NCBI GenBank assembly: GCA_002342665.1
Contig: DDQK01000032.1
Span: 1-20,283 of the forward strand
DNA length: 20,283 bases
From: Prevotella sp. UBA2444
GTDB lineage: Bacteria > Bacteroidota > Bacteroidia > Bacteroidales > Bacteroidaceae
Direction of reading: 5' to 3'
Positions 1 through 6,764 of the stretch are shown here, in pieces. The notes below the pieces were generated by a model. It ran no database searches and was not told where the DNA came from. It worked only from the letters and a program-made list of their open reading frames with translations. Within the stretch, counting starts at the first letter, position 1; every line of letters starts with the position of its first letter. A program made the translations under genes and the position numbers.

Positions 1-126
1 CAAATCCAGCGCGCTCGGCATACACTCAGGCACACTTCGGCGCACTATTTCTCCTGCGCGGAGTTACAGAATCAGGGCGCTGGGAGGTGGCAAACCCATA
101 CTTCTGCGTTAATTTTCCCTTATTGC

Positions 127-157
127 TTTGTCACGTCAGCATAATTTTGTACCTTTG
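127..157 (+). promoter_or_regulatory. Bacteroidetes-type promoter of glyS
   Basis: TTTG at 127-130 is followed by exactly 19 bases and then TACCTTTG at 150-157, matching the Bacteroidetes primary sigma consensus (TTTG, 19-21 bases, TAnnTTTG). Transcription would begin near 162-164 and leave a leader of about 23 nt before the ATG at 186. This rules out the longer reading frame opening at 87, because its first codons would lie upstream of the transcript. Confidence 0.8.
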
Positions 158-185
158 CACGCAAATTTCGAAATTTAACAAGATT

Positions 186-1727
186 ATGGCACAAGAAGAT
201 GTATTTAAGAAAATCGTGAGTCACTGCAAGGAGTACGGTTTCGTGTTCCCTTCGAGTGAGATTTACGACGGATTAGGCGCTGTGTACGACTACGGTCAGA
301 ACGGCGTGGAGTTGAAGAATAATATCAAGCAATACTGGTGGAAGGCGATGACGATGCTGCACGAGAACATCGTGGGTATCGACTCAGCCATCTTCATGCA
401 TCCGACGATATGGAAGGCCTCCGGTCATGTGGACGCCTTCAACGACCCCCTGATCGACAACCGCGACTCGAAGAAGCGCTATCGTGCCGATGTGCTCATC
501 GAGGACCAGATAGCCAAGTATGACGAGAAGATACAGAAAGAGGTGGAGAAGGCCCGCAAGCGTTTTGGCGAGAGTTTCGACGAGGCGAAGTATCTGGAGA
601 CCTCTCCCCGTGTGGCCGAGACGAAGGCGAAGCGCGACCAGCTGCATGAGCGCTACGCTGCTGCCATGCAGGGACCGGACCTGGAGGCACTGAAGCAGAT
701 CATCCTCGATGAGGGGATTGTGGATCCCATCAGCGGCACGAAGAACTGGACCGACGTGCGCCAGTTCAACCTGATGTTCTCCACGGAGATGGGTTCGACG
801 GCCGATGGCTCGATGAAGATCTACCTGCGTCCAGAGACGGCTCAGGGTATCTTCGTGAACTATCTGAACGTGCAGAAGACGGGTCGCATGAAGATCCCCT
901 TCGGCATCGCCCAGATTGGTAAGGCTTTCCGCAACGAGATCGTGGCCCGTCAGTTCATCTTCCGTATGAGGGAGTTCGAGCAGATGGAGATGCAGTTCTT
1001 TGTGCAGCCCGGCACGGAGCTGGAGTGGTTCCCCAAGTGGAAGGAGACCCGCATGAAGTGGCATCTGGCCCTGGGCTTCGGTGCTGAGAACTATCGTTTC
1101 CACGATCACGACAAGCTGGCTCACTATGCCAATGCTGCTACTGATATCGAGTTCAAGATGCCGTTCGGCTTCAAGGAGGTGGAGGGTATCCACTCTCGTA
1201 CCAACTTCGACCTGTCGCAGCATGAGAAATATTCAGGCAAGTCGATCAAGTACTTCGACCCGCAGACCAACGAGAGCTATACGCCGTATGTCATTGAGAC
1301 AAGTATCGGTGTCGACCGTATGTTCCTCTCTATCATGTGCCATGCCTTCGAGGAGGAGAAACTGGAGAACGGCGAGACCCGTACGGTGCTGAAACTGCCC
1401 GCTGCACTGGCTCCCGTGAAGTGTGCCGTGATGCCGCTGGTGAAGAAGGACGGACTGCCCGAGAAGGCCCGCGAGATCATCGACTCGCTGAAGTTCCACT
1501 TCAACTGTCAGTATGACGAGAAGGACTCCATCGGCAAGCGCTACCGTCGTCAGGACGCTATCGGTACGCCGTACTGCGTCACCGTCGACCACGACTCGCT
1601 GACTGACGGCAAGGTGACCCTGCGTTTCCGCGACACGATGGAGCAGGAGCGTATGGACATCTCTCAGCTGAATAGCATCATCGAGGACAAGGTGAGCATT
1701 GCGTCATTGCTGAAGAAACTGCAGTGA
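186..1727 (+). CDS. glyS: Glycine--tRNA ligase (dimeric alpha2 type)
   Basis: This class II aminoacyl-tRNA synthetase charges tRNA-Gly with glycine in the cytoplasm. The product has 513 residues, the usual size for the single-chain homodimeric enzyme rather than the alpha2beta2 GlyQ/GlyS form. Visible signatures are YLRPETAQG, the motif 2 stretch FRNEI..R..IFRMREFEQME, and a motif 3-like segment ending in SIGVDR near the start of the C-terminal anticodon-binding domain. The ATG at 186 is chosen because MAQEDVFKKI is a typical N terminus and the promoter ends only about 29 bases upstream; the frame stays open to 87 without meaning. The stop codon TGA (1725-1727) sits inside the first unit of a 7-bp tandem repeat. 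The FKBP lipoprotein gene follows on the same strand with no promoter seen between them. Confidence 0.96.
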   Translation: MAQEDVFKKIVSHCKEYGFVFPSSEIYDGLGAVYDYGQNGVELKNNIKQYWWKAMTMLHENIVGIDSAIFMHPTIWKASGHVDAFNDPLIDNRDSKKRYRADVLIEDQIAKYDEKIQKEVEKARKRFGESFDEAKYLETSPRVAETKAKRDQLHERYAAAMQGPDLEALKQIILDEGIVDPISGTKNWTDVRQFNLMFSTEMGSTADGSMKIYLRPETAQGIFVNYLNVQKTGRMKIPFGIAQIGKAFRNEIVARQFIFRMREFEQMEMQFFVQPGTELEWFPKWKETRMKWHLALGFGAENYRFHDHDKLAHYANAATDIEFKMPFGFKEVEGIHSRTNFDLSQHEKYSGKSIKYFDPQTNESYTPYVIETSIGVDRMFLSIMCHAFEEEKLENGETRTVLKLPAALAPVKCAVMPLVKKDGLPEKAREIIDSLKFHFNCQYDEKDSIGKRYRRQDAIGTPYCVTVDHDSLTDGKVTLRFRDTMEQERMDISQLNSIIEDKVSIASLLKKLQ

Positions 1728-1764
1728 TTAGTGAATAGTGATTAGTGAATAGTGAATAGTGATT
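1723..1764. repeat. Tandem 7-bp repeat, AGTGAWT x6
   Basis: Six consecutive heptamers alternate AGTGATT and AGTGAAT with no interruption. The first unit contains the stop codon of glyS and the last ends just before the FKBP lipoprotein start region. The array is nearly the reverse complement of the one at 1828-1859, so the mRNA could fold into a long hairpin whose loop holds the start codon. Confidence 0.9.
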
Positions 1765-1783
1765 CGTGATAAAGTATATGATT

Positions 1784-2407
1784 ATGAATATTCGGTGGAA
1801 GAAATGGCTTGAATGTGTGGGAGTGATACTATTCACTATTCACTGTTCACTATTCACTGTGTCTTGTTCCGAAGACGAGAGTGCTACGGAGGAATACCCC
1901 AACTGGCAGGCTCGTAACGACGAGGCTATAGAGCAGTGGGCTGCCACCAGCAGTTACCGCAAGATACGTACCTATACCCAGGACGAGACGGCGACGGCAA
2001 AGAATGCTGACTATATCTACGTGGAAGTGCTGGAGACAGGCGTGGGTACGGAGAGTCCGCTCTTCACCGACACGGTGCGGGTGGCCTATCGTGGCCGGCT
2101 GCTGCCATCGACCTCCTACAAGGAAGGCTATGTGTTCGACCAGACCTACCTCGGCGACTTCAGCTGGGAGACGATGGGTGTGGCGTCGAATGCTACGGCC
2201 GGTGCTTTTATGCAGGGCTTTTCCACTGCCGTACAGAATATGCACATCGGCGACCGCTGGCGCGTTCGCATCCCCTACGCCCTGATGTATGGTTCGTCGT
2301 CGTCGGCCTCATACCCGGCGTACAGCAATATGATATTCGACATCGCCTTGGTGGACTATTGGCATCCGGGTGAGACACGGCCTGTGTTCAGTGCCAGACA
2401 GCGATAA
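1784..2407 (+). CDS. FKBP-type peptidyl-prolyl isomerase lipoprotein
   Basis: The product is a predicted envelope lipoprotein with one FKBP domain, a fold that catalyses proline cis-trans isomerisation and assists folding. From the ATG at 1784 it has 207 residues. A short basic N terminus (NIRWKKW) is followed by a hydrophobic stretch and a relaxed lipobox FTVSC, with the lipidated Cys at residue 28. Acidic residues follow (SEDES), resembling the surface-export signal of Bacteroidetes lipoproteins. The FKBP domain shows VRVAYRGRL, FDQTYLG, the IGDRWRVRIPY segment and a final FDIALVDYW strand. In-frame alternative starts are ATG 1778 and GTG 1766. Part of the signal peptide is encoded by a 7-bp tandem repeat. 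It is probably cotranscribed with glyS. The enzyme activity is inferred from the family. Confidence 0.85.
   Translation: MNIRWKKWLECVGVILFTIHCSLFTVSCSEDESATEEYPNWQARNDEAIEQWAATSSYRKIRTYTQDETATAKNADYIYVEVLETGVGTESPLFTDTVRVAYRGRLLPSTSYKEGYVFDQTYLGDFSWETMGVASNATAGAFMQGFSTAVQNMHIGDRWRVRIPYALMYGSSSSASYPAYSNMIFDIALVDYWHPGETRPVFSARQR
1828..1859. repeat. Tandem 7-bp repeat TTCACTR x4 inside the signal peptide
   Basis: Four full units (TTCACTA, TTCACTG, TTCACTA, TTCACTG) plus a partial leading unit lie in frame in the FKBP lipoprotein gene. Because 7 is not a multiple of 3, the units are read in successive frames and encode the hydrophobic stretch LFTIHCSLFTV of the signal peptide. The orientation is opposite to the array at 1723-1764. 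Confidence 0.9.
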
Positions 2408-2413
2408 AGACAG

Positions 2414-2453
2414 AAATTCCGGAATACGTTTGGTGATTCCGGGATTTTTTTTT
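2414..2453 (+). terminator. Rho-independent terminator after the FKBP lipoprotein gene
   Basis: Bases 2414-2425 pair with 2436-2447 to give a 12-bp stem containing one G-U pair and a 10-base loop. An unbroken run of nine T follows (2445-2453). It begins a few bases after the lipoprotein stop codon. The loop and T tract are also part of the next promoter. Confidence 0.85.
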
Positions 2454-2460
2454 ATATTTG
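2429..2460 (+). promoter_or_regulatory. Promoter of the ATPase-DUF4435 pair, overlapping a terminator
   Basis: TTTG (2429-2432), 20 bases, then TATATTTG (2453-2460) is a full match to the Bacteroidetes promoter consensus. The -33 element lies in the loop of the upstream terminator, and the T tract runs into the -7 element. The predicted start near 2465 leaves a leader of about 14 nt before the ATG at 2480. Confidence 0.75.
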
Positions 2461-2479
2461 CGCCAAAATAGAGATATTT

Positions 2480-3313
2480 ATGCAGAACAGTAAGAGTAAT
2501 GGCGTGAAGTATGCCGACTATATCCGGCGCATCGAGATAGAGTCGCTCTGGAGCGGGAAGAAGCATGTCGTATGGGAACTGAACCGTCAGGTGAACATCC
2601 TGAGCGGTATCAACGGCGTGGGAAAGAGTACTATATTAAATAAGGTGGTGAAGAGCGTCAATACCAACGGCGACATCATCAACCACCTGCTGAAGGGCGT
2701 GCATATCGACGTGGTGCCTGCCGATGCGACACATATCCGCTTCGATATCATCCGCTCGCTCGACTCCCCGTTGCTCGACAATGAGACCATGAATATGGTG
2801 GATACCCGCATCCGCTCGGCCCTCGACTTCCAGCTCTTCCACTTGCAACGCAAGTATCTGGACTATCAGGTGAATATCGGCAACCGGATCATCCAGCAGT
2901 TACAGGCAGGCCATGCTGATGCCGCCCAGCAGCTGTCGATGCAGAAGACGCGCTTCCAGGACGTGATAGACGACCTCTTCTCGGAGACGGGCAAGAAAAT
3001 CGTGCGGACGGAGAACGAGATACGCTTCTCACAGATTGGCGAGACGCTGGTGCCCTATCAGTTGTCGAGCGGAGAGAAACAGATGCTGGCCATCCTGCTG
3101 ACCGTGCTGGTGGAGGACAACCAGCCGACGGTGCTCTTCATGGACGAGCCGGAGGTGAGTCTGCACATCGAGTGGCAGAAGCGGCTCATCGACCTGTTGC
3201 TGGAACTGAATCCCAACGTGCAGATCATCCTGACCACCCATTCGCCTGCCGTGGTGATGAACGGCTGGGTGGATGCCGTGACGGAAGTGTCGGACATTAC
3301 GGTTAATGCATAA
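2480..3313 (+). CDS. AAA/ABC-type ATPase of a two-gene unit (AriA/OLD-like)
   Basis: This is a soluble ATPase of the SMC/OLD/ABC-like group, 277 residues. Walker A is GINGVGKST at residues 43-51, the ABC-type signature LSSGEKQ is at 195-201, Walker B with its catalytic Glu (TVLFMDEPE) is at 217-225, and a switch His occurs in TTHSP (H254). Between Walker A and the signature lies a predicted helical insert (about 105-170) rich in Gln, Arg and Lys. It lacks the Toprim nuclease domain found at the C terminus of true OLD proteins; instead the next gene encodes a DUF4435 protein with Toprim-like motifs. That split arrangement matches AriA-AriB of PARIS, although this ATPase is shorter than the AriA proteins I know. 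The substrate is unknown. It is transcribed from its own promoter with a short leader. Confidence 0.85.
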   Translation: MQNSKSNGVKYADYIRRIEIESLWSGKKHVVWELNRQVNILSGINGVGKSTILNKVVKSVNTNGDIINHLLKGVHIDVVPADATHIRFDIIRSLDSPLLDNETMNMVDTRIRSALDFQLFHLQRKYLDYQVNIGNRIIQQLQAGHADAAQQLSMQKTRFQDVIDDLFSETGKKIVRTENEIRFSQIGETLVPYQLSSGEKQMLAILLTVLVEDNQPTVLFMDEPEVSLHIEWQKRLIDLLLELNPNVQIILTTHSPAVVMNGWVDAVTEVSDITVNA

Positions 3314-3325
3314 TTCATAATTATG
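3309..3325. repeat. Two CATAATT heptamers bridging stop and start codons
   Basis: CATAATT occurs twice in a row from 3309, immediately followed by ATG. The TAA stop of the ATPase gene (3311-3313) lies in the first unit, and the ATG of the DUF4435 gene directly follows the second. This is a short version of the longer heptamer arrays at other junctions in the window. Confidence 0.6.
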
Positions 3326-4324
3326 GGCAATCGGCTGAAGGACAATATCAACTCGCAGTATTTCGAGGCCGCGAATGCGCTGACCTCGAAGAAGGCGCGG
3401 CGCAGGATTGTGGCCTACGTCGAGAGCTACGATGATATCTACTTCTGGCGGACGGTGCTCTCCGAGTTTGAGAACGACAAGCGCTACTTCGAGGTGATGC
3501 TGCCTTCGAAGGTAAACCTGACGAGGGGTAAGAAGTCGGTGCTGATGAACTTCCTCGAAGGTGAACCGCTCGGCAAGGACATGATAGCCTGCGTGGATGC
3601 CGACTACGACTACCTGATACAGGGACGGACGGCCCAATCGCGACGGGTGCTGAAGAGTCCATACGTGTTCCATACCTATGTCTATGCCATCGAGAACTAC
3701 CAGTGCTATGCCCCGTCGCTGCACAATGTGTGCGTATCGGTGACGCTCAACGACCACCGCATCTTTGATTTCCGGGAGTACTTCAGTCAGTTCTCCGAGG
3801 CCATCTTCCCGCTGTTCGTCTGGTCGATCATGCTCTATCGCAACGGTAAATATCCGAAGTTCACCATCTCCGACCTGAATCGCATCTCCGATCCCGGAGG
3901 CTTCAACGTGCAGAACCCGGCACCTTCGATTGCCAACGTGAAACGGAAGGTGCAAACAAAGATTCATGACTTGCAGCGGCAGTTCCCCGACGCCAAGCAA
4001 GAGTATCTTTCCACGAAAGAGGATATCAAGCGGCTGGGGGTGACGCCGGAGACCACCTATTTATATATACAGGGCCACCATCTCTTCGACACCGTGGTGT
4101 CGCCTATCCTCTCGAAAGTATGTAACCTGCTGCGGCAGGAGCGTCAGAACGAAATCTATCATGCTTCGGCGCACAGGACGCAGAAGCGCAACGAGATGTC
4201 ATGCTATGAGAACTCTCTTCAGGACATCAAGGCGATGCTGAAGAAGAACAATGGCTATATGGTCTCCGAACAGTTCCGCAGACTGCAGGACGACGTGCGT
4301 CGCTACCTTGACGGAGGACGCTAA
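3323..4324 (+). CDS. DUF4435 protein with Toprim-like motifs (AriB-like partner)
   Basis: The product has 333 residues and fits the DUF4435 family, which includes AriB, the nuclease effector of PARIS. Two Toprim-like elements are visible: a Glu after the first strand (IVAYVES, E34) and an Asp cluster after the third (IACVDADYD, D92, D94, D96), the residues that bind Mg2+ in Toprim nucleases. Further downstream are YAIENYQCY, typical of DUF4435, and a basic helical C-terminal half (about 200-333). The gene starts 10 bases after the ATPase stop and is surely cotranscribed with it. By analogy the ATPase would hold the effector inactive until triggered, but that is inference: the pair could serve another role. 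It converges on manA, leaving 18 bases between the two stop codons. Confidence 0.8.
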   Translation: MGNRLKDNINSQYFEAANALTSKKARRRIVAYVESYDDIYFWRTVLSEFENDKRYFEVMLPSKVNLTRGKKSVLMNFLEGEPLGKDMIACVDADYDYLIQGRTAQSRRVLKSPYVFHTYVYAIENYQCYAPSLHNVCVSVTLNDHRIFDFREYFSQFSEAIFPLFVWSIMLYRNGKYPKFTISDLNRISDPGGFNVQNPAPSIANVKRKVQTKIHDLQRQFPDAKQEYLSTKEDIKRLGVTPETTYLYIQGHHLFDTVVSPILSKVCNLLRQERQNEIYHASAHRTQKRNEMSCYENSLQDIKAMLKKNNGYMVSEQFRRLQDDVRRYLDGGR

Positions 4325-4342
4325 GGATTCCTAAGACTTTGG

Positions 4343-5296
4343 TCAGACGAATGTTTCGAGGAACTTGACGGTGCCCTCGACCTTCACCTCCGTGGTAGTG
4401 GCGGGTATCAGCACGGTGTCGCCCATCTGGAAACTGACGGTATCGCCATTGGCCGTGAGGGAGCCGGAGCCCTTGACAGCGATGAGGATGACGAAAGAGT
4501 CGAGGTCGGAGTAGTCGAGCGTCATGGGCTCATTGAGGTCGTAGACTGCCGTGGTGAAATAAGGGCAGCTGACCACCTGCGTACCCTGATTCTTCGATAG
4601 CTCGTACTCCGTGCGGTAGTTGGGCAGCACGGTGTAGTTGATGCTCTCTGCAGCCTCCTTGGTGTGCAGCTCACGATAGTTGCCGTTTTTGTCGCGGCGC
4701 TTGAAGTCATAGATGCGGTAGGTGACATCGCTGGTCTGCTGTATCTCAGCCACGAAGCAGCCGGCGCCGATGGCATGGATACGGCCTGCGGGGATGAAGA
4801 AGACGTCGCCCTCGCTGACCTCGTAGCGGGCCAGGGCATCGGTGATGGTATCGTTGGCCACCATCTCCTTGTACTGCTCGGGAGTGATCTGCTGCTTCAG
4901 TCCGTTGTAGAGCTGGGCACCGGGTGTGGGCTCCAGGGCATACCACATCTCCGTCTTGCCACGGCTCTTGCCTTGGCGATGGGCTATCTCGTCGGTGGGG
5001 TGAACCTGTATGGAGAGATCTTGACGGGCATCAATGAACTTGATGAGCAGGGGGAACTCATCGCCAAAGCGCTCGTAGTTTTCTTGGCCGACGAGTTTCT
5101 CTTTCTGTTCCCGTACCAGTTGGTTGAGGCTTTTGCCCTTGTCTGGTCCCGACGCCACGATGGTCTCGTTGTCTTTCACGCCGGAGATCTCCCAACTCTC
5201 TCCCACATTCTCTATTTTAGTACTAAGGTGTTTGAAGGGGATAATCTTGTCGCCTCCCCAGAGCGTCTGTTTCAGTAATGGTTCGAACTTGTACAT
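4343..5296 (-). CDS. manA: Mannose-6-phosphate isomerase, class I
   Basis: The enzyme interconverts mannose 6-phosphate and fructose 6-phosphate in the cytoplasm and feeds GDP-mannose synthesis or mannose use. At 317 residues it belongs to the short, Bacillus-like branch of type I isomerases. The Zn ligands of the cupin fold are apparent: Q97 and H99 in SIQVHPTD, E116 in GKTEMWYAL, and H174 in GRIHAIG; the conserved Arg R194 lies in YRIYDFKR. It is the last gene of a leftward run dxs-trkA-trkH-manA, with 10 bases separating it from trkH, so cotranscription is likely although the functions are unrelated. Confidence 0.92.
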   Translation of the reverse strand: MYKFEPLLKQTLWGGDKIIPFKHLSTKIENVGESWEISGVKDNETIVASGPDKGKSLNQLVREQKEKLVGQENYERFGDEFPLLIKFIDARQDLSIQVHPTDEIAHRQGKSRGKTEMWYALEPTPGAQLYNGLKQQITPEQYKEMVANDTITDALARYEVSEGDVFFIPAGRIHAIGAGCFVAEIQQTSDVTYRIYDFKRRDKNGNYRELHTKEAAESINYTVLPNYRTEYELSKNQGTQVVSCPYFTTAVYDLNEPMTLDYSDLDSFVILIAVKGSGSLTANGDTVSFQMGDTVLIPATTTEVKVEGTVKFLETFV

Positions 5297-5306
5297 GTTT
5301 ATATAG

Positions 5307-6764
5307 TTAGTTTTCTTTCCAGAAAGTCCTGGTGAACAGCACCAGCACAGTCAGTATCTCCAGACGTCCCATCAGCATCAGCAGGCACAGTGTCCACTTG
5401 ACGATGTCCGACATGCCCGACCACAAGATGGGCGGTCCCACCTGGTTGTCGAGCGAGGGACCTACGTTGCTCACACAACTCAGGGCGATGACGACCGAGT
5501 TGGTGGAGTCGATGCCGGAGATAATCATGATGGCAGCCGTGACAATGAGCATCAGCACGAAGAGCGTGAAGAAAGCGAACAGGGCTGTGATGCGCGACTG
5601 CGGTATGCTCTGTCCGTTGACCTTGATGGGCAGCACGGCATTGGGATGAATGATCTGCCGGAAATTGTTGCGCAGCACTTTCAGCGTCATCACGCCACGT
5701 ATACATTTGAATCCGCCGCTGGTACTGCCGGCACAGGCTCCGAGGAACATCACCAGGCCCAGGATGATCCACGTCACGTGAGGCCAGGTACCGATATCGT
5801 CGTTGCAGATGCCTGTCGTGGTAATGAATCCCACCACCTGGAAGAGGGCGTTGCGGAAGGCCTTCTCCAGCGGGTAGCCCATCTGTATCAGCAGACACAG
5901 CATGATGGCGGCAGTGGCCAGCAGTACGGTGCTGATGTAGAGCTTGAACTCGGAATTGTGGTAGAGGTCCTTCAGCTTCATCTTGAATATACTAATATAT
6001 AATAAGGTGAAATTGATGCCTGCCAGAAACTGGAAGATGATGGCAATATAGTCGACGGTGGGCGACTGGAAGTCGGCAGTGCCGCTGTTGTGGATGGCAA
6101 AGCCTCCTGTGGCCGTGGTCGTCATGGCGTAGTTGGTGGCTTCAAACCAGTTCATGCCTGCCAGCCAGAACGACAGTCCGCAGCCCACCGTCAGCAGTGA
6201 GTAGATGCTCCAGATCCACTTGGCTGTGGTGGTGAGTCTGGGGTGCATCTTCGCCTTGATGGGTCCTGTGGCCTCTGCCGCGAAGATCTTCACGCTGCCG
6301 CCCACCAGTGAGGGTAGGATGGCGATGGTGAAGAACACGATTCCCAGTCCGCCGATCCACTGCATCAGCGATCGCCAGAAGAGCATGCCGTGGGGCAGTG
6401 CCTCGACGTCGTCGAGGATGGTGGCTCCTGTAGTGGTAAAGCCCGACATGGTCTCGAAGTAGGCATCGGTGACGCTGGTGATGCTGCCATGGATGAGGAA
6501 GGGGAACATGCCGAAGATGGAGAAGATGATCCATACTGCCGTCACCACGATATAGGCATCGTGACGACTCAGCGTGTTCTCCGCATGGCGTCCCATATAG
6601 AGGAAGAGGACGGCACTGCCGAAGGTGATCAGCAGTGACATGGCGAAAGCCAGCGTATCATCTTCTTCAAAGCCAAAGGCTATCACCAGGCACAAGGCAA
6701 TGAAGAATGCCTCGATAAACAGTAGCGAGCCGATGATTTTAGAGATGATACGGAAGTTTACCAT
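5307..6764 (-). CDS. trkH: Trk-type K+ uptake membrane protein TrkH
   Basis: This is the pore subunit of the Trk potassium transporter in the inner membrane. The 485-residue product shows four repeated membrane-pore-membrane units with selectivity-filter sequences TTTGAT (about 110-115), TATGGF (217-222), TTTGIC (315-320) and SNVGPS (432-437), with further hydrophobic helices before and between them. The start codon overlaps the end of trkA by 7 bases (6758-6764), which implies translational coupling between the pore and its gating partner. Confidence 0.95.
   Translation of the reverse strand: MVNFRIISKIIGSLLFIEAFFIALCLVIAFGFEEDDTLAFAMSLLITFGSAVLFLYMGRHAENTLSRHDAYIVVTAVWIIFSIFGMFPFLIHGSITSVTDAYFETMSGFTTTGATILDDVEALPHGMLFWRSLMQWIGGLGIVFFTIAILPSLVGGSVKIFAAEATGPIKAKMHPRLTTTAKWIWSIYSLLTVGCGLSFWLAGMNWFEATNYAMTTTATGGFAIHNSGTADFQSPTVDYIAIIFQFLAGINFTLLYISIFKMKLKDLYHNSEFKLYISTVLLATAAIMLCLLIQMGYPLEKAFRNALFQVVGFITTTGICNDDIGTWPHVTWIILGLVMFLGACAGSTSGGFKCIRGVMTLKVLRNNFRQIIHPNAVLPIKVNGQSIPQSRITALFAFFTLFVLMLIVTAAIMIISGIDSTNSVVIALSCVSNVGPSLDNQVGPPILWSGMSDIVKWTLCLLMLMGRLEILTVLVLFTRTFWKEN

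Noticed and set aside
1..126. Possible end of an upstream gene or a longer glyS N terminus
   Set aside because: All frames are open only by chance and carry no protein-like residues; the promoter at 127-157 lies downstream of this stretch, and glyS has a good start at 186.
3029..4000. Minus-strand frame of 323 codons opposite the ATPase and DUF4435 genes
   Set aside because: It spans two genes with clear motifs on the plus strand and shows the His-rich, motif-free composition of an antisense shadow.
4321..4335. 15-base palindrome CTAAGGA-T-TCCTAAG at the DUF4435-manA convergent junction as a terminator
   Set aside because: The centre is one base, so a hairpin would have a very short stem, and no T run follows on either strand.
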